A stretch of 64,000 nucleotides of DNA from Pycnopodia helianthoides (Eukaryota; Echinodermata; Asteroidea; Forcipulatida; Asteriidae): the NCBI GenBank assembly GCA_032158295.1, contig CM063251.1, positions 13,157,757 to 13,221,756 of the forward strand. Direction: 5' to 3'. Made by a program: the position numbers and the translations under genes. Below, piece by piece: positions 1 to 9,722 of this stretch. Within the stretch, counting starts at the first letter, position 1. Each line of letters begins with the position of its first letter. The notes under the pieces were generated by a model. It was given only the letters and a program-made list of their open reading frames with translations. It did not search any database and was not told the DNA's origin.

Positions 1-205
1 ATCAGGCTCTGCCCACAGACCCATGTGCGGGCTCTCTGCCCGGGTAGAAAATGGCTAGAATATGCCCATGGGAAGAAAGGAAAAGACTAACAGATGAATC
101 CGACGGGGCTATTATTGAAAGATAACCCAATAGCACTCCGCACTAATGCTAAAAATAGTAATTCATCAGTGCCCGGATCTCAGACAATGTGTCAAATTTC
201 ACTAA
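1..205. other. non-coding flank, nothing recognised
   Basis: Mixed-composition DNA with no long reading frame, tRNA-like box or clear repeat. It ends at the target-site copy of the first mobile element. Confidence 0.4.
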
Positions 206-391
206 CTACATGCAGGCCTGGAATTACATAAAGGCCATGCACGGAGGCCATGGCCTCTGTTGCCCTTGTCTTGGCCTCGGTGCCCCTTCAAAAGTTTCCC
301 ATAGACCTTCAGATTTTCCAATGAAACTGCCCTTTTAAAAAACTAAAACGGCCTTGCCCTCTCAAAGATGGCATTCCAGGCCTGTACATGC
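206..391. mobile_element. hAT-like MITE (170 bp) with 8-bp target duplication
   Basis: The element proper spans 214-383. Its ends are inverted repeats of AGGCCTGGAAT (left 214-224, complement at 373-383). It is flanked by CTACATGC (206-213) and GTACATGC (384-391), an 8-bp target-site duplication with one mismatch, which is the length made by hAT transposases. It has no coding capacity, so it must have been moved by an enzyme encoded elsewhere. The interior alternates GGCC-rich words (GGCCATGGCC, CCTTGTCTTGGCC) and is shared, in opposite orientation, with 36213-36353. The hAT class is inferred from duplication length and TIR form only. Confidence 0.65.
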
Positions 392-689
392 CTTAGCTTT
401 ATGGTTACTCTCTTGTGCTGTCTGCGCTATCACTACGGTCTGGCGACGGCGATGATGGGGTGATACCATGAGTGGTGGAATGTTTGTCTGGCATCCAGGT
501 ATTTTGAGTAAACGTGATATCATTAGTGCAGAGTGCTAGTGTCGTTTGCTACTGACATTTGAGCCCTGCTGGTTGACTGTTACCCACTTACAAAAAGGTT
601 CCATGATGGAACTGTTGTGCCCTAGCGGACAAACCATTATTGAGTAGGCCCTTCATTTCTGACCGTCCCGACTCTACAACAAAAGTGCA
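392..689. other. unassigned non-coding DNA
   Basis: No reading frame above background and no recognisable repeat. Confidence 0.35.
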
Positions 690-2160
690 GAACAAGCACA
701 CATAAATAAATCAATACATGAATAAATAAACATTGTAAATTCTAAACTGAAAACCGTCTGAAGTTATCTTTGCTGAAGTTAATCCTCAGGAGGGGCGGGG
801 TTTGAACAAACCCAATTGTGGCTCCAACTGATACCCCCCTAAACAATTGACGCAGTCATTCAGGGCAAACATGGAGGTGCAAAGTAAACACCCCTGGGGT
901 TGGGGGAGGTGGGGTTTGGGGGGAAATTGGAGTGGTTTATGGATGACCAAACACATGGGTATAAACTCCAACAATGCTAACAAACTTTTTGTAACATGGG
1001 GTTAATATGAAATTAGACTGCTGGTTGAAGTGGGAAGGATGATGATGCAGAAGCATGGCTGAGCTTCTCGGGGATTATTTGAAGATTTCAACATTTTTGC
1101 AAGGACAGAGTGTACTACTTGTTAAGGACTGTTCAGGGTTGGATGAAAATTAATTTCAGCGAAATTGAATGCAAAAAAATTGTTGTAATTAACAAAAATA
1201 TTAAAAAGTGCCTACGGCATGAGCACCCTCGCTGACCGCAGTGTTTTAAGGCCCTGTTGCCTCCACCCAAAGTAGCTCTTATTCTAAAAATGCTGTGGCT
1301 ATTAATATTAATGAGCATTAGCGTTATTAGTACAGTTTAAAATCAACATAAAATCTTGCTAGTAATTTTAAATTTTTATTTTGTTGTTTTCTCTGTTGGT
1401 TCCAATGTAGAAATATCAATTTTTTTTTAACATCTTCTGAAATTTTAAATTTTTATTTTTGTGTTTCCTCAGTTGGTTCTAATGCAGAAATATCAACATT
1501 TTTTAACATCTTCTTAAATCAAATACAGCCTCTGAACCCACTCCTCTCTGTTGACAATTTCGGACAGCCCCAAAGTCTTTCCATGAATAAATTAACTTCA
1601 ACTACTTACACGGGAAAAGTCAACACTCTTGGTGGGGGGCGTGGTTAACAAAAGAACTGCATTATTCAAAGTAAGCATGTGAATAAGTAAACATCATGAC
1701 TCCAGCTGAAATTCCAATAAAACATGCTACTCATGCTATTTTGTTCTTTAGTTATTGAAATGAATGCTCTGGTGGGGGCTGAAGCAGGGAATTTTTTTTA
1801 TTGGAGGGGGGGGGGTCTATCAAAAGAACTTCAGCACATGAGTACGAAAAAGTGCCCACAAATCTTGTACGACATTTAAAGTTATGTTGAACTAAGAACA
1901 CCTGGAGGGTATGGTGTGCAAAAGAAACTTTTGAATTGCATTAATAAGGAACCACATGAATAAGTAAACATTGCAACTGTGAATTTCTGCAACAATGGGG
2001 CAGTTACTTTTTGATGGGCGAATGGCCACACAGTCACTTTTGACACAGTATAAAAACAGTATAAATAAAGAATGTAAATCCAACCTGATCCTTTGTAGCT
2101 GTTTAGGCAGGGGTGGTGTATTTATAGTTGTATGAATAAATAAAAAACTAACCGAAACAT
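690..2160. repeat. decayed tandem array of a roughly 250-bp unit
   Basis: The motif ATGAATAARTAAACATNNNAACT recurs at about 718, 1680, 1957 and 2130. It is usually preceded by a G-rich word (GGTGGGGGGCGTGG, GGTGGGGGCTGAAG, GGAGGGTATGGTG) and an AAAAGAACT-like word, and followed by TGAATTTCTGCAACAATG or a variant (TGAAATTCCAATAAAACATG, ACTCCAACAATGCTAAC). Order and spacing suggest an old, diverged tandem array with indels. Reading frames here are short and not conserved between units, so I call no gene. Confidence 0.4.
1364..1516. repeat. 77-bp tandem duplication
   Basis: Two direct copies, 1364-1440 and 1441-1516, each running from AATTTTAAATTTTTATTTT through GTTGGTTCYAATG and AGAAATATCAA to AACATCTTCT. 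They differ by scattered substitutions and T-run length, so the duplication is local and fairly recent. Confidence 0.8.
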
Positions 2161-2205
2161 TTTAAATGTTAATGTAGTTGTTAGATTATCCCACTGGGGC
2201 TGGTT

Positions 2206-2262
2206 ATTGTTGTTGTTGTTGTTGTTGGTGTGTTGGTGGTGGTGGTGGTGTTGGTGTGTTTT
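2206..2262. repeat. GTT/GGT microsatellite
   Basis: A (GTT)n run passes into (GGT)n. It abuts the 3' end of a minus-strand SINE-like fragment, consistent with expansion from a SINE tail. Confidence 0.85.
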
Positions 2263-2275
2263 ATTCTATTTATTT

Positions 2276-2372
2276 ATATCTTTCTGGTAATGAAAGTGTC
2301 TAGCACTGTAATGGTGGTACGCAGGCCAGAAGATACCTGTGTGTGGAGAAGACAATCATGGGCTTATGGGGA
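2276..2372 (-). repeat. 3' fragment of a tRNA-derived SINE-like element
   Basis: On the minus strand this matches the last part of the repeats at 35281-35545 and 59243-59510. All share TCTTCTCYAYAC, a GTATCTTCWGGCC-type word and a terminal TTACCAGAAAGATAT. The tRNA-like head is missing, so it is 5'-truncated, as expected of a retroposed copy. Confidence 0.6.
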
Positions 2373-2532
2373 ATCTCTGGTCTAGGGGGCAGAGGGATTG
2401 ATTTGCCCACGATTTACACAGAGGAAAACATAAGGACCAATTTCTAATGGATAAAATTATTTTCCCTTTTTTCTGGCTTCTTCTTCTTCTTCTTCTTGCT
2501 GTGCCCAAATTTTCCCCACTGTTTTGCACGAA
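2373..2532. other. unassigned non-coding DNA with a CTT microsatellite
   Basis: Contains a short (CTT)n run near 2480-2500; nothing else recognised. Confidence 0.4.
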
Positions 2533-2800
2533 TATAGGTCATATGGGAAATTTTAAACTTTGTGTCATGATTTCCACATAAATTCAAGAGCAATCAAAAT
2601 AACAGCTGTACAAGAATTTAGATGTGCCCCCTTTCTTCATATCAAAAGTTGATAAAAAATCATCATACACTGCAATCTCTGTGAATTGTAAGATTTGATG
2701 TTTTCTTCCATTGGTCTGAGCTATGTACAAATCGTGCCTGCAGGAAGCCAAGACTCCCTGGCTCTTTTGTGAGCACGTGATGTCACAGGTCACATGGTCT
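2533..2800 (+). repeat. interspersed repeat, copy 1 of a two-copy pair
   Basis: Matches 8497-8703 by eye. Shared words in order: a GGTCATATGGGAAATTTT-like start, TTTGTGTCATGATTTCCACAT, GATGTGCCCCCTTTCTTCATA, CAAAAGTTGATAAAAAATCA, GTGCCTGCAGGAAG and ATGTCACAGGTCACATGGT. No terminal inverted repeats or coding capacity were seen, so its class is unknown. Confidence 0.65.
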
Positions 2801-3013
2801 ATTCGTTGCTTAACATACACTTCTTCATTTTAAAGCAGGAGTCAACTGTTTTCTCCTTGATAAAATTTTAAAGTTTATAGCTTTGAATATTTTTGAATTT
2901 GTGTGTGTAATGCTTGTTCCATCATTATACAAACAATTTATTGGCAGACTGAACTCTGTGTTTATGGGAAACTTTCATTTTTTTCCTGCTCAGTCTAGCC
3001 TCCTCCACTTCTA

Positions 3014-3358
3014 CTTTAAAGGTATTGTACACTTTTGGTAACAGCTCAAAATCAGTGTCCACATTTTGTGTGATTAAACATATGCATGAACAAACAAACC
3101 TGTGAAAGTTTGAGCTCAATTGGTCATCGAGGTCACGAGAAAATAGTGAGAAGAGATCTTATGTGTTTTCTGTTTTTTCAAATTACCGCGCGCGATAATT
3201 ACTACTGTTTTACTCATTTCTCAGAAACGATAGCATTTTAGGCAAAAATATTTTAAGGAAACCCTTTCTACCATTACTTACTTTAAATCATGTAAGTTAT
3301 GTGCGAGTCTGTGAACATTGTGTTTTTCGATCTTACCAATAGTGTACAGGGCCTTTAA
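3014..3358 (+). mobile_element. TTAA-flanked MITE, family A, copy 1
   Basis: A non-autonomous DNA element of about 345 bp. The left end reads TTAAAGGTATTGTACAC and the complement of the right end TTAAAGGCCCTGTACAC, so the termini are imperfect inverted repeats with TTAA on both sides. TTAA is the target of piggyBac-type transposases; the assignment is by analogy. The left half carries the core TTTGAGCTCAATTGGTCATC (about 3108-3127). The middle has a CG-rich palindrome, here with one mispair. No coding capacity. Near-identical copies lie at 9032-9386 and 16243-16585. Confidence 0.8.
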
Positions 3359-3869
3359 CTTGTCTTCTGTTTTTATTTTGTTTTTCTTCGTTTTCTTTTT
3401 TCCTCTATCTTAGCAATTGTTTTCATGTGCATTTTAGTGTGTAATTTATTGAATTTGTGGAGGAAAATGAAATTCGATAATAATCATAACAAAAGCATTT
3501 CAAATTTTACACAGAATTGTATCACAATGCTTCACACAAAAATTGAAAGACTGCAATAACACACAAAAAAGTAATTGTCTCAAATTAAGTAAGAGAAATG
3601 ACTCGACATATTTTGTAAGGAAGATCAAAGGTTTGGAGAAAAAAAAACAAGTTTTGGACGAAGATTCATAAATTCAATCAATCAAGCGTCCAAGTTTGTC
3701 ATTGCCAATGGGCAGGCTCGCTGCTTAGGACTGGGTTGCCTGCCATGAATCCTTGGGGACGACTGCTTTTTGAGTCCATGCTGTCATCGCTCGCGCCTTT
3801 GTTTTCCACTGTAAACCGTGAAATACTATCTTTAGTATTAATGCATGTGGACACCATTGGCTATTATAA
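3359..3869. other. unassigned AT-rich non-coding DNA
   Basis: AT-rich with several homopolymer runs. A plus-strand open frame starting near 3736 runs into the hairpin at 3870 and is probably chance. Confidence 0.4.
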
Positions 3870-4015
3870 GTTATCACACAAGCGCGAGTGGAATACGAAA
3901 AAATATGGCGCTTCTGCGTCCCATATCCAACGAGGCCGAAGGCCGAAGGCCGAGTTGGATATGGGACGTAGACGCGCTATATTTTTCCGTATTCCACGAG
4001 CGCGAGTGTGATAAC
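3870..4015. repeat. long inverted repeat, two 62-nt arms around a 22-nt GGCCGAA loop
   Basis: The left arm (3870-3931, GTTATCACAC...CCATATCCAAC) is the reverse complement of the right arm (3954-4015) at about 54 of 62 positions. The spacer 3932-3953 is three tandem copies of GGCCGAA or part of it. Single-stranded DNA or RNA from here would fold into one stable hairpin. The open frames across it follow from the symmetry and match no protein I know. It may be a foldback transposon or a complete palindromic MITE. No clear target-site duplication was seen at the edges. Confidence 0.85.
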
Positions 4016-4304
4016 GAATTTATCTTCCAGCGTCATTAAGTCAATGAGGTTAGGTTATGTTTTTGTTTTTGGTTTTCCACGCGCAAAGTTTAGAATGTAA
4101 TTTGTGCACTGACCGTATGCGGAGCGTGACGCATTGACACTCACAATACGCAGAGTGCAATAAAAAACTGGGAGTAGTTATCGTCTGATATCACACTCCG
4201 GTTCGAGCATCTGATTGGAGGATTAGCGCGTACTGGAAGATAATGTCAAATACCGGTATATTGACACAACATACATGATATAATCAGCGTCACAAAGAAT
4301 AACA

Positions 4305-4512
4305 GTTTTGAAATCCTTGTATGTTTTCACTGTTTCCCAACCTCAGGATGGACTCAAATTTAGTTGTTTTACTCATTTCTCAAAAACCATAGCATCTCAA
4401 GCAATAATATTTCAAGGGAAGTTTTCCAACATGACCATCTTTGTACCGTGTAGTTTATGTCTAATTCTGTGGACACTTATATTTTCAACCCACTGTTGTG
4501 CACACCATTTAA
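4305..4512 (-). mobile_element. truncated TTAA element related to family C
   Basis: On the minus strand it begins TTAAATGGTGTGCACAAC and continues with AAAGATGGTCATGTTGG, AAAACTTCCCTTGAAA and TTTTTGAGAAATGAGTAA, words also found in order in 26979-27439 and 44511-44845. The half with the shared core is missing. Confidence 0.55.
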
Positions 4513-4545
4513 GTAGAGGTTTAGATTTTTAAAATTTTTGAAACA

Positions 4546-4672
4546 TGTAATTTGTTATTTGTGTTTTTTTATGTTTTTTTTTGTTTTTTTACCATTGAAG
4601 CAGGATAACTATTATGTAATTTGTTATTTGTGTTTTTATGTTTTTTGGTTTTTTTACCATTGAAGCAGGATA
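4546..4672. repeat. tandem duplication of a T-rich unit
   Basis: Two direct copies (about 4546-4614 and 4615-4672), each starting GTAATTTGTTATTTGTG and ending TTTTTACCATTGAAGCAGGA. They differ mainly in the length of T runs. Confidence 0.85.
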
Positions 4673-5015
4673 TAGAATTTCATCAAAACCGAGGATTCAC
4701 TTTACTAAAATGGAATCCTCTGGGCCCTTTATTTAGGAATGCAGGACATCTTATTGTAATTTCATATTAACTGAACCAAACACATGAGGATATTTTTAAG
4801 GCCACGATTTTAAGGAACTGTCGTACCATTTGTTGCAATTAGTCAACAGCTTCAGTAATAATAATCGGAAACAAACTGTTTTAATTTTAAAGCTTACTTC
4901 TTATAACTTGACATTACCACATGCTCTTAGAAATATTTCCATCTGAAATACTGCCAAGTGTTCAGAATTTCCATCCACAATGTTAGCTCTTGCAAATTTG
5001 TTGATTTATCTACAC
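4673..5015. other. unassigned non-coding DNA
   Basis: AT-rich sequence with no repeat or gene recognised. Confidence 0.35.
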
Positions 5016-5318
5016 TGTGGTCCAGTGGTTAGACTGCAGGACTTGCAATCACAAGGTTGTGGGTTCGAATCCTACCAAGCTAACCGCTGATTTCACAATG
5101 ACTAGAATAAGCATTGTCGTCTAGTTACTGAAGCACAATTTCTTGATTCATGCACTTCATAATCACAGACGTTAAACCAATTTTTGAGAGAGATTGGATG
5201 TTGACAGCTTGGCGTTTATCCCCTTGTGGGAGTTTGCCAAGTTCCCTTGACCAGAAGATCATCCAAGCAAACAAATAAATAAACAAACAAACAAACAAAA
5301 CAAACAAACAAACAATCC
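5016..5318 (+). repeat. tRNA-derived SINE-like element with AAAC tail
   Basis: The head (about 5018-5085) has an A box (GTGGTCCAGTGGTTAGACTGC) and a B box (GGGTTCGAATCC), the two internal RNA polymerase III promoter boxes, spaced as in a tRNA. The anticodon loop region reads CTTGCAA. The D-arm resembles Glu/Asp-type tRNAs, but the acceptor strands do not pair well, so this is not a working tRNA. A body of about 190 bp follows and ends in an (AAAC)n/(AAAT)n tail at 5272-5314, typical of SINEs. Confidence 0.65.
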
Positions 5319-6279
5319 CAAAAATTGTTTGTTGTAATTGGTTATTCCCTTCTAAGGAATGTTGTTTACGAGAGAGGGATTCAAAAACATTTCAATCTGA
5401 GATTGTTTTTTCCAATTACAGATTATTCTTCATGCGTTTTCACAGGTCAGTTTTATTGTATATGTATGTCTTCATTTATTAAGGATTTAAACAATCCAAC
5501 GGTTCCAAAAACTAAAGGTATACTATGCCTTTATCCATAACTTGGTGTCCTCATGAACACTTGAACATCTCAATTGATAAAATGTTCACATGTTGGTTTT
5601 GAAGTGAGATTTCTTCTTTTCTTAAAGAGGGTCCCTAAGATGCACTTGTTTTCCAATTACATAGAAAGAGCCTTTTATGAAATTTAAAAAAAAAATACAA
5701 GTCTCTAACCTATAGAGCTAAAACAGTGTCAAATGTCATTTTATTTGATAGGCTACTCTCCAGAGTAAGACTTCAAATATGATGTCATTAATTAGATATC
5801 AACAACAAATAGGTCTGTACATTGCAAAAGGGATTTTTTTGTGTCAGTCTAAAGGTCAAATTCAATGCCTTTCTGATTGAATATCATCAACATTCAGGAA
5901 TGAACTAAAAATGTTCATTACAAAATCGTACAGACTCATATACTTGAAATGTGAGGTCCTTGGATGTAAATTTTATTTGTTTGTTTTATTACACTTCACA
6001 CTGGCAAAACAACCACAAGTCATTAAAAAGTACAATCCTCAAAATAGAACTATGACTGAGAAAATAAAAATAAATACAAATTTAAAAAAAATTCCAAGCC
6101 AGTGAGTGGCAAGAAGGAACAGGTGACCATCACCTTTACAAGGCCGTCCTACCACAACAACAATTGACAAAAAATACCCCGCCCCTCAAAAAAAAAAACA
6201 TCAAAACTGTGAACAGACAATCACACTCTACAACAGGGGCAACAGCAGTGCGACACCCAGGTTTTAGGATGTTGACAAA
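5319..6279. other. unassigned AT-rich non-coding DNA
   Basis: Several frames of 60-70 codons with no recognisable domain and no splice-bounded exon. No repeat boundary identified. Confidence 0.35.
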
Positions 6280-6462
6280 AATCCCACTGGAAAGGGTATC
6301 ACAGACAATAGCATTTGACAATGTTTTAAAGTGAGGGTGAGAGACTTGTATATTTAGTTCCCACTTTCATAAGAACACACCGTCTATTGGAAAATGAGTG
6401 CATCACAAAACTGAATTTGCCCTCGGAGTCCCTCTTTAAGTTAGGGGACTGGATGGAATTAA
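6280..6462 (+). repeat. interspersed repeat, copy 1 (pair with 12098-12262)
   Basis: Shared words in order with 12098-12262: GAAAGGGTATCA, TTTTAAAGTGAGG versus TTTTAACGTGAGG, TTTCATAAGAAC versus TTTCATGAGGAG, TCTATTGGA, CATCACAAAACTGAATTTG and GGAGTCCCTCT. No inverted ends seen; class unknown. Confidence 0.55.
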
Positions 6463-7672
6463 CACACTGTTGTAAAAAAAAAAAAAACCAGTGATGTTTA
6501 TACTTATGCTTACATTTGTATGATGGGTTTATTCTTATTTTATCCTGTCTCGCTGCCAACCCTCTCCCTATGGGCCTGCCTAATGCTGATTTTATTTCCA
6601 CAGACTTTAGTTTGTTTGGGATTGGGGGGGGGGGCTTTGCTATTAAAGAAATAATCTTGTAACATTGCCCCTAACTCCTCCATCGCCACATGAGCTTACC
6701 TCTCTCTTAATTTCTTGTTTTCTTTAATAGATGGCAAGGAAATATTTGCATTTTCAATCTTTTCCCCTGAAGATTTTCTTTTAACAGAGAACAAAAGACA
6801 AAATTCATCACTTAGATCTATCTTGCCGGCTTCCATCCACAACAAAATGTATTTAAAGTTCATTAGTGACTTTTGCAACGGTCAGGGGAATCGCCAAATG
6901 AAAGATATGAATTGTCGAATCTTCCCTGAAATCTGAGCACATAATTTGTTTGATCGCATCATGAAAAAGCCATCACAGAATAAGAGATATGTCGAAATGA
7001 TCACTTTAGTTGCTCCGAGGTCCTTACTCAACCATCTGATCTCAGGAATAGATTCCCAAAGACTTTTCAAATCCAATAATCGTTTGAGCTACGAGGCAAG
7101 ACTTACAAATCTATAGCATTAAGAAGCCCCTCTGGCTAACTGATTTCTGTATCATTTAAAACAGATGTGAAATTTTGGACATCCACCTTGCTCCATTGGG
7201 TACCTTTGTGTTTCGTTTACTCTTCTCCGGAGATGCTAAGTATTTTCTGAAATAATAAATGCCCAGTGCTCTTTTCATCTCCTCTGTATTGTCTTGCTAG
7301 TCCTCACCAGGGTCTCTTCCCATCGTCATATGTTTTCTCGTCATTTTCTCGTCAAGTACCACGGCAATTATTTTCTCTTGGTTTCCTCTTGATGTACATC
7401 TTTTCTTCTCCTTCAGTTGCATCGCAATCTCCAGCCAGTCCCCGACGAGGACTCTTCAAATGAAGCCTAATGAAGACTGAATATTGCCTCCTATGAAAAT
7501 CTCATCCAAAATTTACGCTCTATTCTTGCACAAGGAACAAAAGATACTCCCCAACAAAAGCAATCAAACAAAAACAGTCCCTCTGGCAAATTTAATTATT
7601 TTGCCATTCCTGGTGAAATTATATGTACTTTTTTCCTCTTCATCTTTGCAAAACTTGTTTGTATTTTGACAG
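6463..7672. other. unassigned non-coding DNA
   Basis: Contains an A run near 6475, a G run near 6626 and pyrimidine-rich stretches around 7270-7440. Frames of 60-80 codons occur on both strands without recognisable content. Confidence 0.35.
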
Positions 7673-8060
7673 CAGTGCTGGGATGCTTTGTTGTTGTAGA
7701 GGAACAGAAATGGAAATTGGATGGAACTTAATGTGTGATTGAAAATCAGCTCGCCAGTAAATTTAAAATAAGACGAACAGAGGCAGCCAGAGAACCACCG
7801 ACGCACGTTTGCAAGTCATTAATTTGTCCACTTAGAAAAACCAACAAGAATCTCAAGTTTGGCGTGCACTGTCCATTGTCTCTTAAAGTAAAACAACAAT
7901 TTCCAGAGAAGTTCTTTATAAATGTCAGATTTTGTGTTTGTATTATTTGTGTTTGACTCTCACACTAAGTTTTATTGAGCAAAACAAAGTTGTCTGACTT
8001 TAAAATAAAGTTAAGTGACTTCATAGTGCTGGGATGCTTTCTTGGTGTCGAGGAATAGAA
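7673..8060. repeat. spaced direct repeat of about 36 bp
   Basis: The word AGTGCTGGGATGCTTTSTTG followed by a GAGGAAYAGAA-like word occurs at 7673-7712 and 8025-8060, separated by about 310 bp of unrelated sequence. It may mark two fragments of one family or the sides of an inserted segment. Confidence 0.5.
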
Positions 8061-8113
8061 CTTTCGCATTAAAACGTCTCCATAGCCATTTTCACACTAC
8101 CGAGCCTCTTTCC

Positions 8114-8258
8114 AAGGCCCAATTTCATAGAGCTGCTTTAGCACAAAAAGTAGATGAGTACAACAAAATTATTCCTACCAGACTATTGGTTACCAGTCAA
8201 AATACTATGTCACATGCACCATTTCTGTTTGGTATCCTGCTAACTTTTGTTAAGCCTA
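8114..8258 (+). mobile_element. GGGCCC-ended repeat, partial copy
   Basis: Begins GGCCCAATTTCATAGAGCTGC, the terminal sequence also found at 34458-34513, 39495-39653, 9528-9722 and 28747-28998. It continues with GGTTACCAGTCAAAAT and TATGTCACATGCACCAT, which match the 39495-39653 copy in reverse orientation. The right terminus is not clear. Confidence 0.55.
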
Positions 8259-8496
8259 AACTTTGTAAGCAAAAGCCCTGGAAAGAAAACCCAAGTAATT
8301 TTAATCCCATGTTCGTTTTACACTTGATGCAATATTTCTAGGAAAAATTTAACAGTCAGTATGCTAACCCCGGAGTTATCTTGGTAAACTCTACTCCGTA
8401 TAGACCATCTAACTAACCCTTGCTTACAAATTTACAAAAAGATTGACCTTGTACAATCCAGGGCATTTTCTGACAGGCAAGATACTAACACTGGTC

Positions 8497-8703
8497 ATAG
8501 GCCATATTATTGGAAGTTTTTACATTTTGTGACACAATCTCCACATATGTTGATATGTGCCCCCTTTTTCATATCAAAAGTCGGTAAAAAAATCAGATTT
8601 CCATGTATATAAGATTTTGTGTTTTCTTTCAAATTGTGCCAGCAGGAAGTCCAGCCTCTTTATTGGCTCTATTGCAAACATGTGATGTCACAGGTTACCT
8701 GGT
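8497..8703 (+). repeat. interspersed repeat, copy 2 of a two-copy pair
   Basis: Same family as 2533-2800: GTGACACAATCTCCACATA, ATGTGCCCCCTTTTTCATA, CAAAAGTCGGTAAAAAAATCA, GTGCCAGCAGGAAG and GATGTCACAGGTTACCTGGT occur in the same order. About 60 bp are missing in the middle relative to copy 1. Confidence 0.65.
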
Positions 8704-9031
8704 TTATAGCATGAGGTAGCTTTAACCACATACAGTGGTTAATGTTGTTTAACCACATACAGTGTGTTGCAATTAGTGTGTAGTGGTAAACAAAAAATTA
8801 AAAAAATGCTTTTGGGCATACATCCAGCGGAACATACGGTTCATTTTGTGTGGAGCCAAATAGCGGACCATTCACTGTCTTGAAGAAATGACACAAAACC
8901 ACACAATTTCAAGGGATGTTTGTGTGAATCCTTTTTTTACATTCTAATTTTAAAATATCTGTCCGAATGTATTTATTTAATAACAAATGCTTTTTATAGC
9001 CCAAGGTGCCCAAGCCGAGGGCAATGTGCCC
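8704..9031. other. unassigned non-coding DNA
   Basis: A short local duplication (AACCACATACAGTG at about 8724 and 8751); otherwise nothing recognised. Confidence 0.4.
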
Positions 9032-9386
9032 CTTTAAAGGTATTGTACACTTTTGGTAACAGCTCAAAATCAGTGTCCACATTTTGTGTGATTCAACATA
9101 TGCATGAACAAACAAACCTGTGAAAGTTTGAGCTCAATTGGTCATTGAGGTCACAAGAAAATAGTGAAAAGAGACCTTATGTGTTTTCTGTTTTTTCAAA
9201 CATTGAGTTTTTATCGCGCATGATAAAAACGATTGTTTAACTCATTTCTCAGAAACGATAGCATTTTAGGCAGAAATATTTTAAGGAACCCTTTCTACCA
9301 TTACTTACTATAAATCATGTAAGTTATGTGTGAATCTGTGAACATTAGTGTTTTTCGATCTTACCAATAGTGTACAGGGCCTTTAA
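9032..9386 (+). mobile_element. TTAA-flanked MITE, family A, copy 2
   Basis: Closely matches 3014-3358 along its length, with the same ends (TTAAAGGTATTGTACAC and GTGTACAGGGCCTTTAA). The central hairpin has a different stem sequence here (GTTTTTATC pairing with GATAAAAAC around GCGCAT) from the AATTATCGCGCGCGATAATT palindrome of copy 3, yet still pairs. Confidence 0.8.
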
Positions 9387-9527
9387 CATAGCTGTTAAGA
9401 ATGCAAATACATGCACTTAGCACTGAAAAACAAGTTTGCTCATCAGAGTCTGATGATCATAATGTGACTACTGTTTGTGTGTGGCTACCATAGTCCCAAA
9501 ATAATATTTTAGTTACTATTTTATCCA
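9387..9527. other. short unassigned spacer
   Basis: Nothing recognised. Confidence 0.3.
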
Positions 9528-9722
9528 GGGGCCACTTTTATTCAGCTATGATAATCCCACAAACATGCTAAGCACATAAAATTGTGCTAAGAAAAATAAG
9601 GTCATCACCCGAAAAGCCATTGTAAAGTATAGTTGCTTATGACTGGCAAAACAATGGAATTCGTTTGGTATATCAATTTGTAGACAATTTTCCAAGTCAA
9701 GCAGCGCTTTCAAATTGGCCCT
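9528..9722. mobile_element. GGGCCC-ended repeat, diverged copy
   Basis: The left end GGGCCACTTTTATTCAGCT and right end AGCAGCGCTTTCAAATTGGCCC form imperfect inverted termini of the GGCCCAATTTCATAGAGCTGCT type. The inner pair GCTAAGCACA and TTGTGCTAAG at 9569-9597 is a second small inverted repeat. No coding capacity. Confidence 0.5.

Noticed and set aside
3736..4039. Two overlapping plus-strand frames as small genes
   Set aside because: They read through a long hairpin; openness follows from the symmetric repeat, and the translations resemble nothing known.
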